From contig CADCHN010000004.1 in NCBI GenBank assembly GCA_902801295.1, positions 54,639 through 118,638 on the forward strand: a DNA stretch of 64,000 bases, written 5' to 3'. The translations under genes were made by a program, and so were the position numbers. The notes under the pieces were generated by a model that saw only the letters and a list, made by a program, of their open reading frames with translations, searched no databases and was not told the origin of the DNA. This stretch comes from Oscillospiraceae bacterium. Its GTDB lineage: Bacteria > Bacillota > Clostridia > Oscillospirales > Oscillospiraceae. Of this stretch, positions 34,461 to 44,249 are shown piece by piece; the first letter of the stretch is position 1, and each line of letters opens with the position of its first letter.

Positions 34461-35555
34461 ATGCCGATGCAAATGGGGTTTCGCTGGTACGGCGAGGGCA
34501 ACGACAAAATTTCTCTCAGCGATATCCGCCAGATTCCCGGCGTGAGCACGATCGTCTGGGCGCTGCACGACAAAATGCCGGGTGAAATCTGGAAGCCGGA
34601 TGAGATTAAGACTGTTGTGGATCAGATCAGGGCCGCGGGCTTCAACGCCGACGTGGTGGAGTCTGTGAACGTCCACGACGACATCAAGATCGGCCTGCCG
34701 ACGCGCGACAAGTATATCGACAACTACATCCAGACCATCCGCAATCTCGCTCCCTTCGGCGTGAAGGTCATCTGCTACAACTTCATGCCGATTTTCGACT
34801 GGACGCGCAGCGATCTGTTTCATCCGATGGGCGACGGCTCGACGGCGCTGTACTACCAGAAGGACATGATCCAGGACGACCCCAAGGCGATGGCGGACTA
34901 TGTCATGAGCTTCACCGAGAAGTACCACATGAGCTTCCCCGGTTGGGAGCCCGAGCGCATGTCGAAGCTGGACGAACTGTTTGAAAAGTACAAGGACGTG
35001 ACCAAGGAGAAACTGTGGGAGAATTTCCAATACTTCCTCGAGCGCCTGATGCCCGTCTGCCGCGAGTGCGATATCAAGATGGCCGTGCACATGGACGACC
35101 CTCCCTGGGACATCTTCGGCCTGCCGCGCCTGCTGGTGGATGAGGAGAGTATCGACCGCTTCCTCAAGATGGTGGATGACCCGTATAACTGCCTGACCCT
35201 CTGCTCCGGCAGTTTGAACGCCAACCCCGAGAACAACGTGGCCGAGATCGTGAGGAAGCATGTTGACCGCATTGCCTTTGCCCACATCCGCAACGTCAGG
35301 CACTTTGCAAACGGCGACTTTTCCGAGGCCAGCCACCGCGACTGTGACGGCGACACCGGGATTCTGGACATCCTGCGCGCCTATCACGACGGCGGCTTCG
35401 AGGGCTACATCCGCCCCGACCACGGCCGTCACCTCTGGGATGAAAAGCCGGGCACCGTGCGTCCCGGCTACGGGCTCTATGACCGCGCTCTCGGCATCAT
35501 GTACATGCTGGGCGTCTGGGATTTGATGGAGAAAGAAGATAAGGAGAGGAAATGA
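34461..35555 (+). CDS. uxuA: Mannonate dehydratase
   Basis: A 364-residue TIM-barrel enzyme that dehydrates D-mannonate to 2-keto-3-deoxygluconate. The N-terminus MGFRWYGEGNDKISLSDIRQ, the mid-barrel NFMPIFDWTRSDL, AVHMDDPPWDIFGLPR and the C-terminal YIRPDHGRHLW match UxuA, including histidines, aspartate and the LCSGSL cysteine region that hold the divalent metal. Length is slightly shorter than the E. coli enzyme but usual for Firmicutes. First gene of a five-gene operon with gaps of 1 to 13 bases. Confidence 0.95.
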   Translation: MPMQMGFRWYGEGNDKISLSDIRQIPGVSTIVWALHDKMPGEIWKPDEIKTVVDQIRAAGFNADVVESVNVHDDIKIGLPTRDKYIDNYIQTIRNLAPFGVKVICYNFMPIFDWTRSDLFHPMGDGSTALYYQKDMIQDDPKAMADYVMSFTEKYHMSFPGWEPERMSKLDELFEKYKDVTKEKLWENFQYFLERLMPVCRECDIKMAVHMDDPPWDIFGLPRLLVDEESIDRFLKMVDDPYNCLTLCSGSLNANPENNVAEIVRKHVDRIAFAHIRNVRHFANGDFSEASHRDCDGDTGILDILRAYHDGGFEGYIRPDHGRHLWDEKPGTVRPGYGLYDRALGIMYMLGVWDLMEKEDKERK

Positions 35556-35556
35556 A

Positions 35557-36408
35557 ATGGAGAAAAACGTATTGAATACCGATCTGAGCGGCAAGGTGGC
35601 CGTGGTTACCGGCGCGGGCGGTGTGCTCTGCTCCGAGTTTGCGAGGGTTCTGGCGCGCGCGGGAGCAAAGGTGGCGCTTCTTAACCGCACCCGGGAGAAA
35701 GCGCAGCGCTTTGCCGACGAGATCATCGCTGAGGGCGGCATTGCGATTGCCTACGGCTGCAACGTGCTGGACAAGGCGCAGACTTATGCCGTGGCAGAGC
35801 AGGTGCTGGCCGATCTGGGTCCCTGCGATATTCTCATTAACGGCGCCGGCGGCAACCATCCCAAGGCTACCACAGATAAGGAGTATTACGAGGATGGCGA
35901 CCTTGACGCCGATACCAAGAGCTTCTTCGATCTGGAGGAAGAAGGTGTGGAGAGTGTTTTCAATCTCAACTTCCTCGGCACGCTGATCCCCACCCAGGCC
36001 TTTGCGCGGCAGATGCTGGGCCGCGAGGGCTGCAATATCCTGAACATCAGCTCCATGAACGCCTTTACCCCGCTGACCAAGATTCCCGCCTATTCCGGCG
36101 CGAAGGCCGCCGTGACCAACTTTACTCAATGGCTGGCAGTGCACTTTTCCAAACAGGGAATCCGCGTCAACGCCATTGCCCCGGGCTTTTTCTCCACGGC
36201 GCAGAATGCAAAGCTCCTTTGGAATGACGACGGAACGCCCACAGCCCGCACGGGCAAGATCCTGGCCGCAACGCCGATGGGGCGTTTTGGCGAGAGCAAG
36301 GAACTCTCCGGCGCTCTGCTGTTCCTGCTCAATAACGAGGCCGCCGGCTTCATTACCGGCGTGACCCTGCCCATTGACGGCGGCTTTTCCGCCTACGCAG
36401 GAGTCTGA
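35557..36408 (+). CDS. SDR-type D-mannonate oxidoreductase (fructuronate reductase)
   Basis: A 283-residue short-chain dehydrogenase: cofactor loop VVTGAGGVLCSEFARVL, NGAGGNHP, catalytic serine in ISSMNAFTP, and PAYSGAKAAV giving Y-x-x-x-K. A long insertion around residues 100-125 (EYYEDGDLDADTKSFFDL) is typical of the SDR mannonate oxidoreductases that replace UxuB in Gram-positives. It starts two bases after uxuA, so it should interconvert fructuronate and mannonate with NAD(P)H. Family assignment is firm, substrate comes from context. Confidence 0.88.
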   Translation: MEKNVLNTDLSGKVAVVTGAGGVLCSEFARVLARAGAKVALLNRTREKAQRFADEIIAEGGIAIAYGCNVLDKAQTYAVAEQVLADLGPCDILINGAGGNHPKATTDKEYYEDGDLDADTKSFFDLEEEGVESVFNLNFLGTLIPTQAFARQMLGREGCNILNISSMNAFTPLTKIPAYSGAKAAVTNFTQWLAVHFSKQGIRVNAIAPGFFSTAQNAKLLWNDDGTPTARTGKILAATPMGRFGESKELSGALLFLLNNEAAGFITGVTLPIDGGFSAYAGV

Positions 36409-36421
36409 GGAGGATATTGCC

Positions 36422-37063
36422 ATGAATGCAATCAATGAACGCATTTCTCAGATCGGCGTGGTGCCGGTCATCAAGCTCAATCACCCGGAGCGGGACGCGG
36501 CCAACCTGGGCAAGGCGCTCTGCGCGGGCGGCGTGCCTGTTGCTGAAATCACCTTCCGCGCAGCGGGTGCAGATAAGGCCATCCGGCTCATGAAGGAGGC
36601 CTGCCCGGAGATGCTGGTAGGCGCGGGGACCGTCACCAATACGGCGCAGATCGACGCTGTGATCGCCGCGGGCGGCGAGTTTATCGTCTCTCCCGGCTTT
36701 GACCCGGAGCTGGTTGCCTATGCACAGGGGAAGAACATCCCGATTTTCCCCGGCTGCACCACGGCCAGTGAGTATCATCAGGCGCTCAAATACAATCTGG
36801 AAGTCATCAAATTTTTCCCGGCCGAGCAGAGCGGGGGACTGGCCAAGATCAAGGCGCTGTCCGCGCCCTTCCCCATGTTCAAGGTCATGCCCACCGGCGG
36901 CATTTCGCTTAAAAACCTGAAGGAGTACCTCTCCTGCCCGGTCATCGCGGCCTGCGGCGGCAGCTATATGGTCACGGCCGATCTCATCGACAACAACCGC
37001 TGGGATGAGATCACCGAGCTGTGCCGGAGATCCCGGGAGATCGTGAAAGAAGCCAGAGGCTAA
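36422..37063 (+). CDS. eda: KDPG aldolase
   Basis: A 213-residue class I aldolase: VVPVIKLNHPERDAANLGKA, VPVAEITFRA with the catalytic glutamate, LVGAGTVTN, FIVSPGFDPELV, and the Schiff-base lysine in EVIKFFPAEQSGG. It splits 2-keto-3-deoxy-6-phosphogluconate to pyruvate and glyceraldehyde-3-phosphate. ATG 36422 follows GAGGAGG; an in-frame upstream start would overlap the SDR gene and lacks conservation. Confidence 0.95.
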   Translation: MNAINERISQIGVVPVIKLNHPERDAANLGKALCAGGVPVAEITFRAAGADKAIRLMKEACPEMLVGAGTVTNTAQIDAVIAAGGEFIVSPGFDPELVAYAQGKNIPIFPGCTTASEYHQALKYNLEVIKFFPAEQSGGLAKIKALSAPFPMFKVMPTGGISLKNLKEYLSCPVIAACGGSYMVTADLIDNNRWDEITELCRRSREIVKEARG

Positions 37064-37076
37064 GGAGGCGCAGAAT

Positions 37077-38174
<1,098 letters not shown>

Positions 38175-38178
38175 GCGC

Positions 38179-39558
38179 ATGAAGCCCTTTATGGACAAGG
38201 ATTTTCTCCTGTCAACAGAGACAGCGAAGCATCTCTACCACGATTACGCCGAGAATCAGCCCATCATTGACTACCATTGCCACCTGAATCCGCGCGAGAT
38301 CTACGAGGATCGGCAGTTTGAAAACATGACGCAGGTCTGGCTGGGCGGCGACCATTACAAGTGGCGGCTGATGCGCTCGGCAGGTGTGGAGGAAAAGTGC
38401 ATTACCGGCGATGCCTCTGACCGGGAGAAATTTCAGAAGTGGGCGGAGACGATCGGCCTGGCCATCGGCAACCCGCTCTATCACTGGAGCCACTTGGAGC
38501 TGCGCAAATACTTTGGTTATGAGGGCATCCTCAATGGCGACACGGCGGAAGAGGTCTGGCAGCTTTGCAATGAAAAGCTCAAGGAGCTCTCCGCGCGCAA
38601 GCTGGTGGAGCGATCCGGCGTCAAAGCCCTTTGCACCACCGACGACCCGGCGGACAGCCTCGAGTGGCACGCCAAAATCGCCGCGGACAAGAGCTTTTCT
38701 GTCAAGGTTCTGCCGAGCTTTCGCCCGGATAAGGCGCTGGGCATCGAAAAGTCGGATTATCTGGACTATCTGCGCAGACTCGGCCGGATTGATTCCTTTG
38801 ACGATCTGAAAAAGCGACTGGTGGATCGCTTGGATTTCTTCTGCTCTCAGGGCTGCCGCGTTTCCGACCACGGCATGGAGGCTGTACCTTTTGCACCTGC
38901 CTCAGACGAGGCGGTCGAGACCGTTTTCCAGCGCCGTCTGAACGGCCAGATGCCGACGCCGCCGGAGGAAAAGCAGTTCAAAACCGCGCTGCTGCTCCAT
39001 CTGGGTCGGGCTTATGCCAAACGGGGACTCGTGATGCAGCTGCATTTCGGCGTGATCCGCGATAACGCCAGGCGCGTGTTCCGCGCGCTCGGGCCGGACG
39101 CGGGCATCGACTCCATCGGCGACGCACCCTCGGTCAAAGAACTGGCCGCCTTTCTCAACGCCCTGGACGAGACCGGCGAGCTGCCCAAGACGATCCTCTA
39201 CTCCCTCAACCCCAACGACAACGCGGCGCTGGTGACGGTCATGGGTTCCTTCCAGAGCGGGGAAGCCGTTGGCAAGCTGCAGCACGGCAGTGCCTGGTGG
39301 TTCAACGACCATAAGCGAGGCATGCTCGACCAGCTGACGACCCTGTCCGCCGACGGATATCTGGCGGGCTTTGTCGGGATGCTGACCGACTCCCGCAGCT
39401 TCCTCAGCTATGCCCGGCACGAGTATTTCCGCCGCATCCTCTGCGAGCTGCTCGGCTCCTGGGTGGAAAACGGCGAATATCCGAACAACGAAAAAGCGCT
39501 CCGCCGGATTGTCGAGGGGATCTGCTATAAAAACGCCGAAAAATACTTTAATATCTAA
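38179..39558 (+). CDS. uxaC: Uronate isomerase
   Basis: A 459-residue metal-dependent hydrolase-fold isomerase that converts glucuronate to fructuronate and galacturonate to tagaturonate. It shows IDYHCHLNPREI (metal-binding H-x-H), FENMTQVWLGGDHYKWRLMR, and VLPSFRPDKALGI and MQLHFGVIRDN. Length matches UxaC. It begins four bases after kdgK and ends the operon; a strong bidirectional terminator follows. No transporter for uronates is seen in the window. Confidence 0.95.
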   Translation: MKPFMDKDFLLSTETAKHLYHDYAENQPIIDYHCHLNPREIYEDRQFENMTQVWLGGDHYKWRLMRSAGVEEKCITGDASDREKFQKWAETIGLAIGNPLYHWSHLELRKYFGYEGILNGDTAEEVWQLCNEKLKELSARKLVERSGVKALCTTDDPADSLEWHAKIAADKSFSVKVLPSFRPDKALGIEKSDYLDYLRRLGRIDSFDDLKKRLVDRLDFFCSQGCRVSDHGMEAVPFAPASDEAVETVFQRRLNGQMPTPPEEKQFKTALLLHLGRAYAKRGLVMQLHFGVIRDNARRVFRALGPDAGIDSIGDAPSVKELAAFLNALDETGELPKTILYSLNPNDNAALVTVMGSFQSGEAVGKLQHGSAWWFNDHKRGMLDQLTTLSADGYLAGFVGMLTDSRSFLSYARHEYFRRILCELLGSWVENGEYPNNEKALRRIVEGICYKNAEKYFNI

Positions 39559-39587
39559 ATATCTGAGATTTCATCTTATACATGACA

Positions 39588-39634
39588 AAAAAGACCGCAT
39601 TCAGGTTCGTTTGAAACGTGAATGCGGTCTTTTT
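39588..39634. terminator. Bidirectional rho-independent terminator
   Basis: AAAAAGACCGCATTCA (39588-39603) pairs with TGAATGCGGTCTTTTT (39619-39634), so U-tracts form on both strands. It separates uxaC from the convergent reductase gene. Confidence 0.9.
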
Positions 39635-39651
39635 AAGCGAGGGAGGGAGAA

Positions 39652-40188
39652 TCAGGCGTTTCGGCCCATGCGCCGTGCTTCCTCCAGGGCGGGATGGTTC
39701 GGATTCTCTCCGGCCGCGGTCACGCCTCCCATAAAGACCGTGCCTGCAAGCCGTGCGCGCTCAAAGCAGTCGATCCAGCCCTTCACGCCGCTGACAGCGC
39801 GTTCGGGTACATAGGATGCATCCTCGGCCGCGGCGGTCATCAGATAGACGTCGGTGAAGGCGTAGTCGCTGGGAAAGAGCGGGTTGAGCCGATCCAGCAG
39901 CGTTTTGAGCTGGCCGGACATCTCGTAGTAGTAGATGGGGGTGGCAAAAACCAGAACGTCAGCCGTCAGCGCCTTCTGGCAGATTTCGTCTGCGTCATCT
40001 CGAATGACGCAGCGCTGCTTTTCCTGACACACAAAACAGCCGCGGCAGAAATTTACGGTCTTACCGCGCAGGGAAACAAACTCGACCTCATGGCCGACTT
40101 CCTTCGCGCCCTCGGCAAAGGCCAGAGCCAGCGCTTCGGAATTGCTGTTTTTTCTCGGACTGGAAGAAACGATCAAAATTTTTTTCAT
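39652..40188 (-). CDS. Flavodoxin-fold NAD(P)H-dependent FMN reductase
   Basis: A 178-residue flavoprotein. The phosphate-binding loop is SSSPRKNSNSEALALAF; a Cys cluster NFCRGCFVCQEKQRC follows; and ATPIYYYEMSGQLKTLLDR is the isoalloxazine-contact region of iron-sulfur-flavoprotein-like/NADPH-dependent FMN reductases. Cys spacing (C-x2-C-x2-C-x5-C) could bind a cluster. It lies downstream of the HxlR regulator with a 98-base gap, and HxlR proteins commonly control such redox genes. Confidence 0.85.
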   Translation of the reverse strand: MKKILIVSSSPRKNSNSEALALAFAEGAKEVGHEVEFVSLRGKTVNFCRGCFVCQEKQRCVIRDDADEICQKALTADVLVFATPIYYYEMSGQLKTLLDRLNPLFPSDYAFTDVYLMTAAAEDASYVPERAVSGVKGWIDCFERARLAGTVFMGGVTAAGENPNHPALEEARRMGRNA

Positions 40189-40286
40189 TTTTTATCTCCT
40201 TTTTATTCTTAATTCGTTTGAACTGCCTTTCCCGCGCCGGCTGCAGCCGTGAAAGGGATTCCAGATGTCGTGCAACGCGCCTCACC

Positions 40287-40682
40287 TCACTCCGCTTCTG
40301 TCTCCCCGTAGAGCTCTTTTTCGTGCTGAAAGCCCCAGTTCATGATGGCATAGAACACGGGCAGCAGATCCCGGCCCATCTCCGTAAGAGAATATTCCAC
40401 ATGCGGCGGGATCTCGTTGAATTGCTCGCGGCTGATGAGGCCGTCCTCCTCCAGCTCGCGCAGGGCCTTGGTCAGCATAGTGTTTGTGATGCCGGGCAGA
40501 TCCTTTTTGAACTGACCGAAGCGCACCGTGTCGTTGATGCACATCTCATACATCAGCTGGGATTTCCAGCGGCCCTGCAGCATGACCAGCAGCGGCGTGA
40601 CCGGACAGTTGCCGTCGCGCGTCACAATGCCTTTTTTCACATTGACGAGGTAGTCCTCGTAGCTCATATACTCACGCTTCAT
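40287..40682 (-). CDS. HxlR-family transcription regulator
   Basis: A 131-residue winged-helix regulator: NCPVTPLLVMLQGRWKSQLM, then FKKDLPGITNTMLTKALREL and DGLISREQFNEIPPHVEYSL, which are the HxlR hallmark. The cysteine in GNCPV may sense oxidants or electrophiles, as in related regulators. ATG 40682 is preceded by GGAGG inside the end of the helicase gene, which it overlaps by 11 bases; a slightly earlier ATG has no ribosome site. Confidence 0.88.
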   Translation of the reverse strand: MKREYMSYEDYLVNVKKGIVTRDGNCPVTPLLVMLQGRWKSQLMYEMCINDTVRFGQFKKDLPGITNTMLTKALRELEEDGLISREQFNEIPPHVEYSLTEMGRDLLPVFYAIMNWGFQHEKELYGETEAE

Positions 40683-42924
40683 CAGGACTTCCTCCAAACT
40701 TTTTCCAGCTTTGAACGCGCCGCCTCATACTCTCCACATCCAGAACCCCATAGGCAAAGCCCTTGCGCACCAGCTCCTCCGGCACATACTCGTCGTATTT
40801 CTCAAAGACCGGCACCTCCTTGGGGTATACCAGTTCCAGCGCATCGAAGTCCCGGGCTGCCTCTTCGCAAACCGTCTCGTAGAACTCCGCTTCGCTCGCC
40901 TGCATCGTAAACTGCATGTAGTAGGGGCGGGAGGACTGCAGTCCCTTCAGCCCCAGCCGCTGGGCACAGCGCAGCTTCAAAAAACGCTCCAGCGCGAGAA
41001 AGGCGTAGCTGCCCACCCAGGGAAACAGCGCCCACATCTTGCCGCCCAGAGAAATCAGCGGCCTCTCCGAGATGCGCGATTTCCGGAAGGTCTCCCGGGC
41101 GTCCGCCAGGCGGCAGACGGCGTGCCTCATCAGATAGGGGTATTGTTTTTCCTCACTGAGCACCCGGTACATCCGCTCCAGAATCCGGGTGTGGATGTCG
41201 CCCGCCACGTCGCCGAAATAGGCGGGGATGTTCCCCTTGACCAGCGTGCAGAAGAGCTCACGCCGCTTGTGATCGACCTCTTCGACCACCCAGACTCGCC
41301 CCGCAATGGCGATCTTGTCGCCCACGGGAGGGGGCTTGACGATCGTGCCGAGCTGCTCGGAGCCGGAGCGCACGGTGTATTCCACGTTCTCCTGAAATAC
41401 CGCATAGAACTTATAGTTATTCACGACCCGCTCGCCGGTGAGCCCAAGGATCAGACCGCCGTTTTCCGTGCGGTTGATGTGGTCGATGTCCAGCAGATGC
41501 CGCAGCAGCAGGCGGTAGTCCTCCTGCGTGATGCGGTGAAAGCAGCTTAGACTCAGCACGCGGGAGGCAAGCTCCCCGGCCGTCATCTCACCGTGGGAGG
41601 CGAGCGTGCTCATTGTCTGATGATACAGCAGACTGTAGGGGAGGCGATCCATGCGCGGCGGCTCCACAAAGCGCTCCTCAATGTAGAGCTGCACCAGCGC
41701 GATGCCCTGGATCAGATACCAGGGGATGCTGTCCGGGAGCATGGCGCGCGCCTCTTGGTGATCCTCCCGCATGACAAACCACATCTCCGAGGGATCGCCG
41801 CGCCGACCCGTGCGGCCCATGCGCTGCAGAAAGCCGGAGACGGTGAAGGGCGCGTCGATCTGAAAGGCGCGCTCCAGCCGCCCGATGTCAATGCCAAGCT
41901 CCAGCGTGGCCGTGGCGCAGACGCTCATCAGCGAATCGCCGTCCTTCATCTCCTCCTCGGCGCTTTCCCGGTAGGAGGCGGAGAGGTTGCCGTGGTGGAT
42001 GAGGAAGCGGTCGGGCTCGTGATTGACCTCGCAGTACTGCCGCAGGCTCTGGCACACAGACTCGCATTCCTCGCGGGAGTTGGTGAACACCAGGCACTTT
42101 CTGCCCCGAGTATGCTCGAAGATATAGCCGATCCCCGGGTCGGCGGCCTTTGGTGCGGTATCGGTAGGCTCCTCCACGGGCGGGGTTTCTGCCGGGAGGT
42201 CTTTTCCCTCGTCAGCCTGGGGTGCGGAATTATAAAAATGCTCCATGCTCAGCCGCCAGACCTCTTTGCCCCCGTCGAATTTCGGGATAACGGTGCCCCG
42301 ACCGCTGCCCGCCGCCAGAAACTGTCCCGCCAGCTCCGGGTTTCCGATGGTGGCGGAAAGACCGATGCGCCGGGGATCGCAGCCCGCCAGCTTACACAGC
42401 CGCTCGATCAGGCAGAAGGTCTGCAAACCACGGTCTGCCCGCAGCAGGGAGTGGATCTCATCGATGACGATAAAGCGCAGATCCCCGAAGAGGGAGGGGA
42501 TCTCCATGTGCTTGTTGATCAGTAGCGATTCCAGGGATTCCGGCGTGATCTGCAAAATGCCCGAAGGCTTTTTCAGCAGCTTCCGCTTCCGGGACTGGGC
42601 TGCGTCCCCGTGCCAGCGGGTGACGGCGATCCCCTCCTCCTCGCAAAGCTCGCTGAGGCGCCCGAACTGGTCGTTGATCAGCGCCTTGAGCGGCGCGATA
42701 TACAGCACGCCGACCGTCTGCGAAGGCTTTTCGTACAGCATCGTCAAAATCGGGAAAAAGGCCGCCTCTGTCTTGCCGGAGGCCGTGGAGGCCGTCAGCA
42801 GCACATTTTCCTCCGTGTTGAAAATGGCGTCTCCCGCGGCGTTCTGTACCGCCCGCAGGCTCTGCCAGCCGGAGCGGTAGATATAGTCCTGGATAAAAGG
42901 CGCGTAGCGCTCAAATACGTTCAT
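40672..42924 (-). CDS. DEAD/DEAH helicase, Lhr/BrxHI-like
   Basis: A 750-residue superfamily 2 helicase. Motifs in order: TASTASGKTEAAF (Walker A, about residue 47), IAPLKALIND (Ia), ITPESLESL, VIDEIHSLL (DEIH, about 155), GLSATIGN (III), then the C-terminal RecA lobe with KCLVFTNSREECE, TATLELGIDIG and QRMGRTGRRGDP (VI). The last about 250 residues are an Lhr-like winged-helix/beta extension. Its ATG overlaps the ATPase stop by four bases. Together with the two upstream genes it forms a TerB/BrxD/helicase operon, which I infer to be an anti-phage or DNA-surveillance module. BrxHI-like helicases accompany BrxD in some BREX systems. Confidence 0.85.
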   Translation of the reverse strand: MNVFERYAPFIQDYIYRSGWQSLRAVQNAAGDAIFNTEENVLLTASTASGKTEAAFFPILTMLYEKPSQTVGVLYIAPLKALINDQFGRLSELCEEEGIAVTRWHGDAAQSRKRKLLKKPSGILQITPESLESLLINKHMEIPSLFGDLRFIVIDEIHSLLRADRGLQTFCLIERLCKLAGCDPRRIGLSATIGNPELAGQFLAAGSGRGTVIPKFDGGKEVWRLSMEHFYNSAPQADEGKDLPAETPPVEEPTDTAPKAADPGIGYIFEHTRGRKCLVFTNSREECESVCQSLRQYCEVNHEPDRFLIHHGNLSASYRESAEEEMKDGDSLMSVCATATLELGIDIGRLERAFQIDAPFTVSGFLQRMGRTGRRGDPSEMWFVMREDHQEARAMLPDSIPWYLIQGIALVQLYIEERFVEPPRMDRLPYSLLYHQTMSTLASHGEMTAGELASRVLSLSCFHRITQEDYRLLLRHLLDIDHINRTENGGLILGLTGERVVNNYKFYAVFQENVEYTVRSGSEQLGTIVKPPPVGDKIAIAGRVWVVEEVDHKRRELFCTLVKGNIPAYFGDVAGDIHTRILERMYRVLSEEKQYPYLMRHAVCRLADARETFRKSRISERPLISLGGKMWALFPWVGSYAFLALERFLKLRCAQRLGLKGLQSSRPYYMQFTMQASEAEFYETVCEEAARDFDALELVYPKEVPVFEKYDEYVPEELVRKGFAYGVLDVESMRRRVQSWKKFGGSPDEA

Positions 42925-44249
42925 ATCGTAAACTCCACAAAGCCCGCGTCCGTTTCATCGGAGACGGCTTCCGATTTGGCGTATGAGAACTCGTCGGATT
43001 CCAGCAGCGCGGCGATGCCCATGGCCGGATTCTGATACAGCAGATCCAGCAACTCAATAAAGTCCCGGATCACCTCGCGGGGCGTGATGTTCTGATCGGC
43101 GCCGATGCGCCCGTATTCGAGCTTGATAAAGCTGACCAGATCCTCCGTCGTGACGCGGCGGGCGTAACCGTAAAGCCCTGCGTGCATCTCGGCGAGCTTT
43201 TCGCACAGCACCAGCATTTCCTCGGCGGTCAGCGGCTCCAGCCGGATCACCGGCGCCAGCAGATCTCGTGCGCCGGGCTTGGAGAAGCGCCCCTCCGCAA
43301 GCCTTGAGCGCAGCGCCTCGTAGCTGTAAATGCCCCGCCGCTTGTCCTCCAGGGCCTGGGGCGTGGCCCCCATGAGGATACCGAGATATTTTGCCTTGCC
43401 CTGCAAGGTGTCGTTATACATGGTCAGCATCTTTTCGTAGTTATACTGCCGGGTGATAGAGTTGGGGATCTTATAGATATTCACCAGCTCGTCAATCATG
43501 ATGAACATGCCCGTATATCCCGCCAGGCGGAAGAAGGCGGCAAAGAGTTTGAGATAGTCGTACCAGTCGTCGTCGCTGATGATGATATTGACGCCCAGGG
43601 CCTCCTTCGCCTCGCTCTTGAGGGCGTATTCGCCCCGGAACCAGTGCACGACCTTTGCTTTCGTCTCGTCGTCGCCATTCACATAGGCACGGTAATAGGC
43701 AGATAGAAGTTTGGCAAACTCAAAGCCGTGCACCAGCTCACTGACGGAAGCCGTCACCGCGTAGATTTTCCTGTCAGTGGCGGCAGCCAGGGCGGGATCG
43801 TCGGGGTTAAGCCCGGTCTCCTGCATGGCCTCGTTCTGCACCGCGCTGATCCAGCGATCCAGAATCAGCGTCAGCGCGCCGCCCTCCGGTTTCGTTTTCG
43901 TGGAGAGGTTGGAAATGAGCTCCCGGTAGGTGGCAAGGCCCTGGCCGCGGGTGCCCTGCAGCCGCCGCTCCGGGGAGAGGTCGGCGTCGGCCACGATAAA
44001 GCCACGATCCATCACGTGGTTACGGATGGTTTGCAGCAAAAAGCTCTTGCCGCTGCCGTAGCGCCCGACGATGAAGCGAAAGGACGCGCCGCCCTCGGCG
44101 ATGATATCCACGTCGTGCAGCAGAGCTTCAATCTCATTTTTCCGGCCTACCGTGATATACGGCAGGCCGATGCGCGGCACCACGCCGCCCTTCAGAGAAT
44201 TCAGTACCGTCTGTGCGATGCGCTTGGGTACTTTCTTGTGTTCATCCAT
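42921..44249 (-). CDS. BrxD-like P-loop ATPase (DUF2791 family)
   Basis: A 442-residue ATP-binding protein. The N-terminus has RIAQTVLNSLKGGVVPRIGL and the GR-x3-E motif VGRKNEIEALL; Walker A is VGRYGSGKSFLLQTI (about residue 55); Walker B is FIMIDELVNIYK (about 245); and GILMGATPQALEDKRRGIYS follows as sensor region. This matches the DUF2791/BrxD family found in BREX loci. ATG 44249 overlaps the TerB gene end by eight bases and starts the conserved domain; a longer upstream frame is a shadow of that gene. Expected to work with the overlapping helicase. Confidence 0.85.
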   Translation of the reverse strand: MDEHKKVPKRIAQTVLNSLKGGVVPRIGLPYITVGRKNEIEALLHDVDIIAEGGASFRFIVGRYGSGKSFLLQTIRNHVMDRGFIVADADLSPERRLQGTRGQGLATYRELISNLSTKTKPEGGALTLILDRWISAVQNEAMQETGLNPDDPALAAATDRKIYAVTASVSELVHGFEFAKLLSAYYRAYVNGDDETKAKVVHWFRGEYALKSEAKEALGVNIIISDDDWYDYLKLFAAFFRLAGYTGMFIMIDELVNIYKIPNSITRQYNYEKMLTMYNDTLQGKAKYLGILMGATPQALEDKRRGIYSYEALRSRLAEGRFSKPGARDLLAPVIRLEPLTAEEMLVLCEKLAEMHAGLYGYARRVTTEDLVSFIKLEYGRIGADQNITPREVIRDFIELLDLLYQNPAMGIAALLESDEFSYAKSEAVSDETDAGFVEFTI